64,000 nt of DNA from an uncultured Sphingomonadaceae bacterium (GCA_947497455.1 CANMGU010000002.1:1396506-1460505), one strand, 5' to 3'. Counted from the stretch's first letter, positions 19,213 through 27,526 are shown. Numbers and translations are program-made. The notes: generated by a model from the sequence alone, not told the origin.

Positions 19213-20564
19213 TGACCAATGTCGAAGCTACGCCTTATCAGTCAAAAGTGCTGAGCGTTCCTGAAAGCTGTGACCTATTTCTGGGCGGCGGGCGAGGCGG
19301 CGGCAAGTCTCATTGCAAGGCGCTGCTAATTTTGCGTCATATCGAGCAGTACAAAGAGCAAGCCCGGGTGCTGTACGTCAGAAAGACCTATAAAGGACTG
19401 GCAGACTTTGAACTCGTACTGCGCTCTCTGTTTGGCGCCGCATATGGCTCTGGAGCCTCATACAATGCCACCGAGCACGTTTTTCGACTGCCATATGGAT
19501 ATGTTGAACTGGCTCAGGTCGATAGCCTGGGAGCATACGACAAGGTGCAGGGCAGGAGCTTTACACTCATCATGGTGGATGAACTGACCCAATGGGCCGA
19601 CCCGCATGTGATCGATATGCTTAGGTCTAATCTGCGTGGTCCCAAAGAAATTCCGCTTCGCACGGTTTATGCCGGCAACCCTGGCGGCGTTGGTCATCAG
19701 TGGGTAGCTTCTCGCTATGTGCTGCCAGCCAAAAACTGGCGGCCGTTCAATACAGAAGCAGAGGGGCTTTGTGTCCACGCCCCCTCAACGTACTTGGACA
19801 ATCCCCATCTTGATGCTGATGACTATCGGCGCCAGTTGAAGGCAGCGTGCGCAGGTGATGAAGATCTTTATCGGGCTTGGACCGAAGGCGATTGGTCAGT
19901 TGCCCGCGGCGCTTTCTTTGCAGGGTGTTTGTCACCAGACCGTTGCGCCACAGAACCATGGTCTTCAATTCCAGATGGTTGGGATACATGGCTCGCTCAC
20001 GACTTCGGGACGGCATCTCCATCCGCAACATACTTGATGACTGAGTCTCCTGGTGCCGAAGGCCCGGACGGGATATTTTATCCACGGGGCTCAATCATCG
20101 TAGTCGATGAGCTCGCGACAGTCCGTCCAAATCGCCCGTCAGAAGGCCTCGGCTGGACTGTGCCTAGACTTAGCGAAGCTATCTGTGAGCTTTGCCAGAA
20201 ATGGAAAGTCGAACCAGATGGTACCGCTGACGATGCCATATTTGCTCGCGCTCGAGGGTTCAGTGCTGCAACAATTGCCGATGAGTTCAGTCAGCAAGGC
20301 GTAAACTTCAGTCCGGCGGGGAAGGGCACTAGGAAAACAGGTTGGCAGAAAATGAGGACACTGCTCTCCCAATCAGGAATGCCTGACAAACCGGGTCTGT
20401 ATATCTCCACATTGTGCAAATATGCTTGGAACACATTGCCAGTCATTCCTCGTGATCCACGTGATATAGAAGATTTGGATAGTGACTCAGCCGATCATGC
20501 TGCTGATGCAGTTAGATATGGCGTGATATGGGAACGCCGAACATTTTTTCGCAAGACGTTTTAG
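19212..20564 (+). CDS. Terminase large subunit (ATPase-nuclease)
   Basis: 450 residues, full family length. The ATPase has Walker A GGGRGGGKS (25-33) and Walker B FTLIMVDEL (DE at 123-124). The RNase H-like nuclease has its aspartates in AHDFGTASPS, DGTADDAIFA and DSADHAADAVRYG. All visible motifs are intact, so it should be an active motor. It directly follows the small subunit. No portal, protease, capsid or tail gene is present in the element, so it would have to work with structural proteins of a helper phage. Confidence 0.9.
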   Translation: MTNVEATPYQSKVLSVPESCDLFLGGGRGGGKSHCKALLILRHIEQYKEQARVLYVRKTYKGLADFELVLRSLFGAAYGSGASYNATEHVFRLPYGYVELAQVDSLGAYDKVQGRSFTLIMVDELTQWADPHVIDMLRSNLRGPKEIPLRTVYAGNPGGVGHQWVASRYVLPAKNWRPFNTEAEGLCVHAPSTYLDNPHLDADDYRRQLKAACAGDEDLYRAWTEGDWSVARGAFFAGCLSPDRCATEPWSSIPDGWDTWLAHDFGTASPSATYLMTESPGAEGPDGIFYPRGSIIVVDELATVRPNRPSEGLGWTVPRLSEAICELCQKWKVEPDGTADDAIFARARGFSAATIADEFSQQGVNFSPAGKGTRKTGWQKMRTLLSQSGMPDKPGLYISTLCKYAWNTLPVIPRDPRDIEDLDSDSADHAADAVRYGVIWERRTFFRKTF

Positions 20565-21022
20565 CCGTCAGTATATTTCCATCCTTGGAAATCTGGATTT
20601 CTAGATTCAATACGATTGGTTACTGTTCGAATGGGCTTCTGTTTCCGTTCAGCGGCTTGTCTTATGCTACGGTAGATTGTTCCATCAATTGAAACTCTAC
20701 GACTATTACTGGAATAGCGTTCGAGTTCTCCTCTCCGATAAAAACTGCCCAATGATCGGCTAATCTGATCAGTCTTCAAAACATATTTGCGATCAAGTCT
20801 TTCCAGCATGTCGGCAATCATTTTGATTGTGATCCGCGGTTTGATTTTTTGTCTTTTTGCATCGGCGATATGTGTTTCAATAAACAACCGGACGATCGCC
20901 CGCCGGTTTGCATAGGTTGTCCCATCGGGTGTTTTCTTGCCATGGCTACTATATGGCACACCACACTGATTACTAAGGAAAATATCAAGATCTGTGAGCG
21001 TTTTTACGTCTTCAATTCTCAT
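20561..21022 (-). CDS. Unknown protein with NUMOD-like C-terminal DNA-binding module
   Basis: 153 residues. The C-terminal 40 residues (IDGTIYRSIRQAAERK, then TVTNRIESRN and GWKY) follow the pattern of NUMOD1-type helix-turn-helix modules common in homing endonucleases. No nuclease motif is visible in the N-terminal 110 residues, which look helical and basic. It is convergent with, and overlaps by 4 bases, the terminase large-subunit gene. A DNA-binding regulator is likely. A remnant of a homing endonuclease is the alternative. Confidence 0.55.
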   Translation of the reverse strand: MRIEDVKTLTDLDIFLSNQCGVPYSSHGKKTPDGTTYANRRAIVRLFIETHIADAKRQKIKPRITIKMIADMLERLDRKYVLKTDQISRSLGSFYRRGELERYSSNSRRVSIDGTIYRSIRQAAERKQKPIRTVTNRIESRNPDFQGWKYTDG

Positions 21023-21141
21023 GTAGACACTTTTGACTATTTTGTCTTCTGAGTCACGCAGTTATTGTTGCGTGGATGGTAATCGTGTGAATATTGGGCG
21101 CTCCTTTGATGCAATTCAGCATCCAATTTGGAGTAACGATC

Positions 21142-21369
21142 ATGACTAAATATATTGCATTTCATAACGACATCAAAAGATTTGAACGGCTGGCTGAGGT
21201 CGGCGAAATTTCTCGCGATGCCGTTGCGCCGCTTGCGTGCATTGCGGACGCAATACGTAATGCGCAATATGTCATAGGGCCTGGGCACATTCCAATCGGA
21301 GTGTTGCTAGATCCAATTCCTGTCCAGCATATCAAGAACTATTTGAAAGACCGTAAGGCGGGTAGTTGA
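21142..21369 (+). CDS. Small conserved-looking protein, unknown
   Basis: 75 residues from the ATG at 21142, which follows GGAG at good distance; the frame is open further upstream without a better start. Sequence MTKYIAFHNDIKRFERLAEV, then DAVAPLACIADAIRN and PIGVLLDPIPVQHIKNYL. No family recognised. It starts 120 bases from the divergent NUMOD-like gene. Confidence 0.5.
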   Translation: MTKYIAFHNDIKRFERLAEVGEISRDAVAPLACIADAIRNAQYVIGPGHIPIGVLLDPIPVQHIKNYLKDRKAGS

Positions 21370-21568
21370 ATGCTAGGCAGCATCCGCGAAGGGCTAAAGT
21401 TCTTCGCTGATGCTGGTCCGCAAACACCTCAAATCGAACTAATAAATTCACGTGCAGTTTGTTGATTGAACGAACCTCTGCGATGGCAGAAAGTTGGGCG
21501 GATGTATCCGCGTTAATCGTCTGATCCATGGGCTGCACGTAATGCAAAGCCAATCAAGGAGAAGACCT

Positions 21569-22288
21569 ATGACAACCCCCAAAGCAAAACTTGGAACGAA
21601 ATGGATGGACGTGCACGAAATTCGCGCAGCACGATCCAAAGCACAGACAAATCGTGAAGCACAAAAGAGACTATTCAGTGATCTCAAGCAGAGATTGGAA
21701 AAACGCCAGTCAGAAGTTGAGCGATCCTTGTCAGGATTGAATTCTGGATCACAGAACTTGGTTGCCGATGCGGTTGCCGGCTATCGCCGTGAACTCAATG
21801 CTGACTCGTCTAACATACGCCTGGCTTATGTCCAAACAGCTGGCAAACTGCGCGATGATGTTCAAAGCACGGCTAATCATTATCAATCTTCACCCCAGAT
21901 GTTGGCGCGTTACACCTTAGGGTCTGAGAAACGCTCCCGTTACATTGAGCAAATTGCGCATTCGGGTCCCGCTGAGCTTGCAGCTTTCGCCGAATTAGCT
22001 GCATCAACTAAAAACAAGGACCTTGCCGCTGCACTTTGCTCCAAAGTCTACCAACTTGAACCGACAAAACGTCCCTTCGATGCCGCTGAATTGGCGAATG
22101 TCATCGTCGGTGATGAACTCAAGGAAATCCAGTCAGCGTTCAGCGAAATCGAACGACTGGCCTTGGAAGCGGTTTATGATGACACCGCTTTCGAAACCGG
22201 AAAGCGCAATCCAGGTCGTGACTTGCATGTCGCTGTGATGAAGCAGGAAGAAGACAACGCCGCCGCTCGGGGCAATGTGGATGTTTAG
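21569..22288 (+). CDS. Helical protein of unknown function, element 1
   Basis: 239 residues from the ATG at 21569, preceded by AAGGAGA; the longer open frame lacks a signal. N-terminal part is charged and probably coiled-coil (EIRAARSKAQTNREAQKRLF, DLKQRLEKRQSEVERSL); the rest is helical and Ala-rich. It overlaps the next gene by 14 bases, so the two are likely co-expressed. The position after the terminase genes would suit a packaging- or capsid-interference function of a satellite, but this is inference from position only. Confidence 0.55.
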   Translation: MTTPKAKLGTKWMDVHEIRAARSKAQTNREAQKRLFSDLKQRLEKRQSEVERSLSGLNSGSQNLVADAVAGYRRELNADSSNIRLAYVQTAGKLRDDVQSTANHYQSSPQMLARYTLGSEKRSRYIEQIAHSGPAELAAFAELAASTKNKDLAAALCSKVYQLEPTKRPFDAAELANVIVGDELKEIQSAFSEIERLALEAVYDDTAFETGKRNPGRDLHVAVMKQEEDNAAARGNVDV

Positions 22289-22661
22289 CATAAGAAAAGA
22301 AACACAGGAGCGTTTGAAGCAGCTTCGTTCAATAGAACGGGGATCGTCCATTCAATTGACTTATCCATCACGTCACGAAGCTTCCCGCGGGGCTCTTTGT
22401 GGCAAAAGGATCATTCCCCCTAAGGAGCTGTTTGTTCGCCTAGGTGGCAAAGCTGATGCATTTGACGACGAAGCTTTGCGGGAATGCCGTCGTCAATTGA
22501 AAGCTCACGGTTACAAGCAGGATCAAGCCGTTGTCGAATTTTTCGGCGAGCTTGAAGAGGTTTGGATCAGAACAGACGAATGGCCGGAAGACAAATGTCA
22601 GGACGGTCAAGAGGTGATGATTGATTTGGACAATTGGATTGAAAGAGTCTTCAAGCCTTGA
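22275..22661 (+). CDS. Unknown protein coupled to the preceding gene
   Basis: 128 residues. The first ATG (22275) and a second ATG (22281) both lie inside the end of the preceding gene. Features include a Cys/Gly-containing SRGALCGKRIIPPKELFVRL segment and an acidic Trp-rich C-terminal part (EEVWIRTDEWPEDK, DLDNWIERVF). No family recognised. Its 3' end overlaps the convergent nuclease-like gene by 11 bases. Confidence 0.5.
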   Translation: MWMFSIRKETQERLKQLRSIERGSSIQLTYPSRHEASRGALCGKRIIPPKELFVRLGGKADAFDDEALRECRRQLKAHGYKQDQAVVEFFGELEEVWIRTDEWPEDKCQDGQEVMIDLDNWIERVFKP

Positions 22662-23178
22662 GTTCCCAAAAGTTGTTTGGCGAAGTTCCGAAAAGAGCCT
22701 CGCCAACTTCTTTCATGCTATCCAGTTTCCAAAACTTGCCCTTGTTGACGGTCCGCAGGCGTTCTCGCTTGAGTTTAACCCCCGCCGCATTTGCCTTGCT
22801 GTGGCGAGCCGGTTTACTGTCGGGCAATTTCAGTTTTGCTTGCGGTGGTCCGCCCAACCAATAAAATGGACCAAGTTCTAGATTGGCAGCGTCAGCATTG
22901 AACCAGATTATGCATCCGCCCACTTTTTCAGTCAGGGCTAGGTTTATGTTTACGTTAGCTCGTTTGCCGCCAAGCCTCATAGCCTTAAGTTGAATTCGTC
23001 TGGTGACTTCTCCAACTTCGATCACGATATCATAACCGTTGCTGTCAAACTCGGCGCGCAGGATCTCAAACGGTAGTTTCATGTCGAGAAGAAGCACCTT
23101 AGAAAGCTCGGCGACAAAAATATGCTCAAGCACCTTTTCACGTAGCACCGAGTGCTCTGCGGCCCATAGATCAAACAT
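22651..23178 (-). CDS. PD-(D/E)XK-like nuclease-fold protein
   Basis: 175 residues. The N-terminal half has the arrangement expected of the PD-(D/E)XK fold: an early helix with Glu (REKVLEHIFVAEL), RAEFDSNGYDIVIEV with Asp, and RRIQLKAMRL with the Q-x-K strand. It resembles DUF4365-type or restriction-like proteins. It is divergent from the restriction controller gene, 93 bases between starts, and so may share its promoter region. It may be an accessory nuclease of the defence cassette. Activity is uncertain because only the motif pattern is visible. Confidence 0.55.
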   Translation of the reverse strand: MFDLWAAEHSVLREKVLEHIFVAELSKVLLLDMKLPFEILRAEFDSNGYDIVIEVGEVTRRIQLKAMRLGGKRANVNINLALTEKVGGCIIWFNADAANLELGPFYWLGGPPQAKLKLPDSKPARHSKANAAGVKLKRERLRTVNKGKFWKLDSMKEVGEALFGTSPNNFWELKA

Positions 23179-23222
23179 CCACTAACACTGCCGTAGCTAT
23201 CTAATCTGTCAACAGAAAAAGA

Positions 23223-23245
23223 GATTCATAGTCCGTGGTACAATC
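23223..23245 (+). promoter_or_regulatory. C-box operator of the restriction-modification controller
   Basis: GATTCATAGTCCGTGG followed by TACAATC. It matches the C-box pattern GACT-N3-AGTC, CCGTG spacer, second half-site known for controller proteins such as that of Esp1396I, and it lies about 30 bases upstream of the controller start. The first half-site is near-perfect; the second is degenerate, as is common for the weaker promoter-overlapping site. It predicts autoregulation of controller and endonuclease expression. Confidence 0.65.
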
Positions 23246-23271
23246 AGCAACAATATCGTTGATCCTACCTG

Positions 23272-23475
23272 ATGGAAGTCAAAGAGCGATTAGCAAGAAA
23301 CATGAAGCGGTTGCGCAAGGAACGTAGTTGGTCGCAGGAGGCTCTCGCTCATGAAGCTGATCTTGATCGCACATATATCAGCGGCATTGAAAGAATGGTT
23401 AGAAATCCTACGATGACCGTAATTGATCGCATAGCAACTGCACTAGAATGCTCAATGGGGGACTTACTTGACTGA
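23272..23475 (+). CDS. Restriction-modification controller (C) protein, XRE family
   Basis: 67 residues, a single XRE helix-turn-helix: NMKRLRKERSWSQEALAHEA, DLDRTYISGIERMVRNPTM, ALECSMGDLLD. This is the usual size and sequence style of restriction controller proteins, which delay endonuclease expression until methylation is complete. The C-box upstream and the endonuclease gene 134 bases downstream on the same strand support this reading. Confidence 0.85.
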   Translation: MEVKERLARNMKRLRKERSWSQEALAHEADLDRTYISGIERMVRNPTMTVIDRIATALECSMGDLLD

Positions 23476-23609
23476 CTTGTTCCCTCTCGTTCTAAGCAAA
23501 AGCAAAACAGATCGCTTTTAAATAATTGGGCAATTGAGTCAGGACGAGAAGTTCTTGATTACGCACTAATTCAACAATACCCTCTGCTATTGAATCGGAG
23601 GGCCCCAAT

Positions 23610-24404
23610 TTGACAGATAATGAAGATTCGAGAATATCTTCTTCCGAGTTTCGCAGCGTTCGCGATACACTTGAAGCACTATCCTCTTCACAGTTTGATG
23701 TGATCAAATTGATACTGAATCGTTTTGAAGACGAAGCCGTGGGTGAACTTTGTCGAGATGACTTTTTTGCACAGGATGATTGGGAGTATTTTGCGGTTCG
23801 ATTGGCGGCACATCACGCATTCAGCACAACGGTTATGAAGAAAGAGAATTTCGAGCACATCTTAGAAGAGGTTTTTACGCGAAAAAAAATTGTTACTAAG
23901 AGAGCGGACAGTATGACGCATCGTGGAGCAGATTTAACAGTTGGGGGGATTACACTTTCGCTTAAGACAGAGGCGGCAAAGGGTTTGAAGCACGGTTACA
24001 TTACCATCTCAAAACTAATGGAGGCTGCCTGGATAAAGCAGATGGAGAACGTATCGGATATTCCAGGTTTTATAGCCTCTAAGGTTATGCCTCATTTTGA
24101 CAATTATGATCGAATTTATATCATGCGGAGTTATGTAGATGGGGAAAGACCAGCACACGTGAGGTACGATCTTCGAGAAATTCCCAAAGACCTCTTGCTC
24201 AGGATTGGTGATCTCAAAGGCAGTGATTTTAAGAAACCAACGAAAACCAAGACAACATCGGCAAATGTGTCGGTGAATGGCCGGCGAGCTTTTACTTTCA
24301 GTCTTGACGGTAGCGACGACAAACTGACAATTCGGAATTTAGATATTGATTTCTGTCCTTTGCACGCCTGGTGGTCTTTATCTTCCGAAGGTTTAACCCG
24401 CTAG
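23610..24404 (+). CDS. Type II restriction endonuclease
   Basis: 264 residues. The start is taken as the TTG at 23610, which follows GGAGG at suitable spacing. A catalytic core of PD-(D/E)XK type is visible at about 105-121: RGADLT (D108), then TLSLKTE (K119). The rest does not match an enzyme I can name, so the recognition site is unknown. Its role is inferred from the C protein upstream and the convergent cytosine methyltransferase gene, with which it overlaps by 12 bases at the 3' end. The codon use is AT-rich relative to the chromosomal arms, which suggests transfer. Confidence 0.75.
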   Translation: MTDNEDSRISSSEFRSVRDTLEALSSSQFDVIKLILNRFEDEAVGELCRDDFFAQDDWEYFAVRLAAHHAFSTTVMKKENFEHILEEVFTRKKIVTKRADSMTHRGADLTVGGITLSLKTEAAKGLKHGYITISKLMEAAWIKQMENVSDIPGFIASKVMPHFDNYDRIYIMRSYVDGERPAHVRYDLREIPKDLLLRIGDLKGSDFKKPTKTKTTSANVSVNGRRAFTFSLDGSDDKLTIRNLDIDFCPLHAWWSLSSEGLTR

Positions 24405-25502
24405 ATCCAATTGCATTTCGTGATTTGAATGTGTTTCTATCCCTTTACTGTCATCCCAAATAGCTCTGGCGATCTTTTGTGCAATCATCGGAGGCACGGC
24501 GTCACCAATTTGTCGATACTTAGAAGCCAGGCTACCCATGAAGCTATAATCCGGGAAGAACCCTTGCAACAACGACATTTCCCTAACGGACAAAAGCCTA
24601 TCCTGCTCAGGATGTGAGTATCGTCCGTTTCCAGGGTGACAGCATTCGCGAGTTACGGTTGGTGCTGGCTTGTCCCATGAAAGGCGACCATATATGTCAG
24701 GGTAAGAGCCAGGTTTTAGGGGGTCCATGCTAGGGATAGCCAAATGAGAATTGCTTTCCATCAAATCTATCCAACTACCACCATCTTTCGGGATCGCTTT
24801 CATCCGTTCCATTGAAAGACCATTCATTTTTGGAGCCGCATGCATGGGATCATCTGCATGTGTTTCTCCAGCTTCAATTGGCGGTAAATGTCCGATTGCG
24901 TCACGCACGGTGTTAAATCTGTTGACCCTTGGAAAACTCAAGGAAAATGCTCCGTCCAGTTTCGCAACTATCAAAGAGCGTTTTCTGCTTTGCGGCAAGC
25001 CAAAGTCTTTTAAATCATGAACTTCTGCAAAAACATTATAGCCCAACTTGGTTAGTGATCGATGAAGGTTCTGGTAGTGGTGTTTGTGCCTACCCCTCAA
25101 TAACTCTTTGACGTTTTCGATGACGATATATTGAGGTTTCCAAGCTTCCGCAAAGTATGCTGTTCTTCCAATAAGACTATTCCGAGGGTCGTCAAATTTG
25201 TGATTGGAGGCGCGCTTTTGGCTGAATCCGGTACACGGAGCGCACGAAATTAGAACATCTACATCAGTCGAGTTAAACTCGAAGTGCGCGGAAATATCGG
25301 TCGGAGATTTAGTCGATAGATCGGCAGATAAAGGCCTAAGCCCCAGGTTTTTCTCATATGTGTCATTACAAGAAGTCGCTCCGATCGGATGGCTTGGTTT
25401 CGCTACTTCCAAGTCAACAGCACCAATTGTTTCGAATTTTCCCGTCGCAACAAATCCGGAAGACATGCCGCCGCCACACGAAAAAAGATCAACAAACTTC
25501 AT
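24393..25502 (-). CDS. DNA (cytosine-5) methyltransferase of the type II system
   Basis: 369 residues with the ordered m5C motifs: I (FVDLFSCGGGMSSGF), IV with catalytic C90 (CAPCTGFSQ), VI (ENV at 129-131), VIII (PQSRKRSLIV), then a target-recognition segment, RLSWDKPAPTVTREC and motif X (QIGDAVPPMIA). It protects host DNA from the convergent endonuclease. The frame extends to a TTG at 25535, but the ATG at 25502 starts right before motif I as usual. The target sequence cannot be read. Confidence 0.9.
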   Translation of the reverse strand: MKFVDLFSCGGGMSSGFVATGKFETIGAVDLEVAKPSHPIGATSCNDTYEKNLGLRPLSADLSTKSPTDISAHFEFNSTDVDVLISCAPCTGFSQKRASNHKFDDPRNSLIGRTAYFAEAWKPQYIVIENVKELLRGRHKHHYQNLHRSLTKLGYNVFAEVHDLKDFGLPQSRKRSLIVAKLDGAFSLSFPRVNRFNTVRDAIGHLPPIEAGETHADDPMHAAPKMNGLSMERMKAIPKDGGSWIDLMESNSHLAIPSMDPLKPGSYPDIYGRLSWDKPAPTVTRECCHPGNGRYSHPEQDRLLSVREMSLLQGFFPDYSFMGSLASKYRQIGDAVPPMIAQKIARAIWDDSKGIETHSNHEMQLDLAG

Positions 25503-25636
25503 AGAGCTGCCCTTTAGCCAAATTGCAAATGCCAATCGTAGCGCGTCTCGAACATTCAGTGAACAAAAAAATTGCTTTTTTCTCGCTAGTAGATAAGCCT
25601 GTAGAGATCGTTGTAAGGGGCAATTCTCAAGTACTT

Positions 25637-26224
25637 ATGTTTATATCGCAGTTCGATAACTTTAAGGCGGCACTTGCCAATAGCAATAATCAAACATTGC
25701 TTGATCGCTTTTATTTTGGTGGAACATGCGCTGTGCTTTCTTCAGAGCAAGAAGCCGAATTACGTCGTTTGGTATCAGGAAAGTATGGCGTGAACATGAG
25801 AGATGTGATCGTTACTGGATCCGCCAAACTTGGTTTTACGACGGTTGCAAAGATTGACAGACCAATTTTTTCTGAATTTGGCAACACTTCTGATATCGAC
25901 ATTGCTATAATATCAGAAGATCTGTTCTTGAGGTTTTGGAAAAAAGTTTTCGATTATCAGAATGAACACGGCAACAATTGGCATGATAGTAACTCGTTCA
26001 GAAAGTATCATTTACGTGGATGGATGAGACCGGATCGGCTTCCAGCGGGCGAAAATTTCCCGAGTTCGAACGAATGGTTTGAATTTTTCAGGGAATTGAC
26101 ATCATCTGGAAAGTTTGGGCACTACAAGATAACTGCCGGCGTCTATTTTAATGAATATTTTTGGAATCAATATGTCTCATTGGCTTTTGACCAATGTCGA
26201 AAAGAATTGGAGAAACTGGCATGA
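25637..26224 (+). CDS. Predicted nucleotidyltransferase, partner of DUF262 protein
   Basis: 195 residues from the ATG at 25637; the frame is open from 25523, and the start is uncertain because no good ribosome-binding site is visible. The core shows the DNA polymerase-beta-like nucleotidyltransferase signature GSAKLGF (61-67) followed by SDIDIAI (D86, D88). It overlaps the DUF262 gene by 4 bases (ATGA), so the two are co-translated. It is divergent from the methyltransferase gene. Proteins with this fold transfer nucleotides to proteins, RNA or small molecules. In a defence cassette, it could be a toxin, antitoxin or signal synthase. Confidence 0.65.
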   Translation: MFISQFDNFKAALANSNNQTLLDRFYFGGTCAVLSSEQEAELRRLVSGKYGVNMRDVIVTGSAKLGFTTVAKIDRPIFSEFGNTSDIDIAIISEDLFLRFWKKVFDYQNEHGNNWHDSNSFRKYHLRGWMRPDRLPAGENFPSSNEWFEFFRELTSSGKFGHYKITAGVYFNEYFWNQYVSLAFDQCRKELEKLA

Positions 26225-27303
26225 AGGCATCAGCAGAAAGTAGGCGGATCGCCAATATAATAAAATCAATACGAGAGGAGTCGTTGGTGCCTCGTCCAGA
26301 TTTTCAAAGGCGAAGTGTTTGGACCAACAAGGATAGGATCGCATTCATTGAGACTATTCTTTCGGATTATCCGTTCCCTGAAATTTACATTGCAGCAAGT
26401 AATGTTGACACGGTTTCTGGCGTCGCGACTGAACTTTTGGTTGATGGTCAGCAACGTATGCAAACGATTTTTGATTATTTTAATGGCGCTCCACCCTTCA
26501 AGCGCACGAAATCGATAACACTATATAAAAATTTGTTAGAGGAACAAAAGAGAGACTTTTTGAATTACGAAGTCGCAGTGCGAAATCTAGGCCTTCACGA
26601 CGATTCAATCATTCGTGAAATTTTTACACGGATGAACCGAACCTCTTATGATCTGAACGAGATGGAGAGGTTTAACGCGAATTATCTTGGGGAATACAAA
26701 AAATTCTGCGAGGCGATCGCCGAACGAGACTTTTTCAAAGGCAAAAAAATCTTCAGTTCTGCAGATATTAGGAGAATGAAGGATGTTTCTTACATAGCAT
26801 CACTAGTTGCCACGATGCTGTCGACATATTTCCATCGGGATTCTGAAGTCGAAAACTATCTAGAAAAGTACAACGATGAGTTCCCTCAATACAAGGAAAT
26901 ATTCGTACGGATGAACAATGTGTGCGGCTATTTGTTTGAATTAGGTTTGGAAGACAGCTCTCGCGCTTGGAAAAAGGTAGATTTTTATACATTGTTTGTT
27001 GAAGTCGATAGGCAGCTCCACAAAGAACGCAGAAAGCCGAATACGGCTGAAGCAGCAAAGTCCCTAACTAACCTATTTTCGGCTGTAGACGAAGCTAGAG
27101 AAGATCCTCCCGAGGAAGAAGAGGCTAGAAAATATTTTGAGACAACGTTGCAGGCTACAAATGATCGAAGCAATCGTATAAAACGCGGAGAAGTTATTGC
27201 GCAGCTGCTTTCTTCCGTTCCAAATGAAAGTTTTGAGCTAGAGATTCCTGAAGAGGATATCGTAATAGAAGGGTTTTCTGTGGAGATCGAAGAGGGCGAT
27301 TAA
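26221..27303 (+). CDS. DUF262 (ParB/Srx-fold) protein without HNH domain
   Basis: 360 residues from the ATG at 26221. The DUF262 core is clear: RPDFQRRSVWTNKDRIAFIE, FPEIYIAA and VDGQQRM (75-79), the nucleotide-handling motif of this fold. An FTRMNRTSYDLNEMERFNAN segment also fits the family. The C-terminal half is helical and ends acidic. Unlike GmrSD and BrxU-type enzymes, no DUF1524 HNH motif follows. The upstream nucleotidyltransferase is translationally coupled. The gene is the last of element 1, ending about 120 bases before the attachment copy. Confidence 0.75.
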   Translation: MKASAESRRIANIIKSIREESLVPRPDFQRRSVWTNKDRIAFIETILSDYPFPEIYIAASNVDTVSGVATELLVDGQQRMQTIFDYFNGAPPFKRTKSITLYKNLLEEQKRDFLNYEVAVRNLGLHDDSIIREIFTRMNRTSYDLNEMERFNANYLGEYKKFCEAIAERDFFKGKKIFSSADIRRMKDVSYIASLVATMLSTYFHRDSEVENYLEKYNDEFPQYKEIFVRMNNVCGYLFELGLEDSSRAWKKVDFYTLFVEVDRQLHKERRKPNTAEAAKSLTNLFSAVDEAREDPPEEEEARKYFETTLQATNDRSNRIKRGEVIAQLLSSVPNESFELEIPEEDIVIEGFSVEIEEGD

Positions 27304-27334
27304 CGCAGTCGGATCTTCGAATTCTTAAAACTAA

Positions 27335-27354
27335 TCGGTACTTATTCGGTGCTT
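27335..27354. promoter_or_regulatory. Probable integrase arm-type site, right end of element 1
   Basis: TCGGTACTTA directly followed by TTCGGTGCTT, nearly the same pair as at 13209-13229 beside the other end of element 1. It lies 67 bases inside the attachment core. Confidence 0.6.
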
Positions 27355-27421
27355 GAACGTTCGGACGTCAATGCCCAATCAACTGAATTCAAGTTAACGC
27401 GCTGATATGCAACCATGAATA

Positions 27422-27466
27422 TGGTGAGCCCTGCTGGGTTCGAACCAGCGACCTACTGATTAAAAG
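27422..27466 (-). repeat. Attachment-site copy between element 1 and element 2
   Basis: Second 45-base copy of the tRNA-Lys 3' part, identical to those at 13057 and 52536. It is the shared junction of the two integrated elements. The sequence diverges from the tRNA directly after GATTAAAAG. Confidence 0.93.
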
Positions 27467-27526
27467 ACAATTGCTCTCTCATATAAATGATTGTAAATAC
27501 TATATAAAAAATCAATAAAATTTCTA

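Larger units (their letters stand above)
13057..27466. mobile_element. Element 1: phage-satellite-like integrative element in tRNA-Lys
   Basis: Bounded by two direct 45-bp copies of the tRNA-Lys 3' part (13057-13101 and 27422-27466), giving a 14,365-bp unit. It has a tyrosine recombinase next to the left end, a ribbon-helix-helix-type protein, an AlpA-like protein, a primase-polymerase/helicase and both terminase subunits. There are no head, portal or tail genes. This matches the gene plan of phage-inducible islands and similar satellites. The right half carries restriction-modification genes and a nucleotidyltransferase/DUF262 pair. Confidence 0.82.

Noticed and set aside
13057..27466. Element 1 as a complete prophage
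   Set aside because: No portal, capsid, tail or lysis genes were found in any frame; only replication and packaging genes are present.
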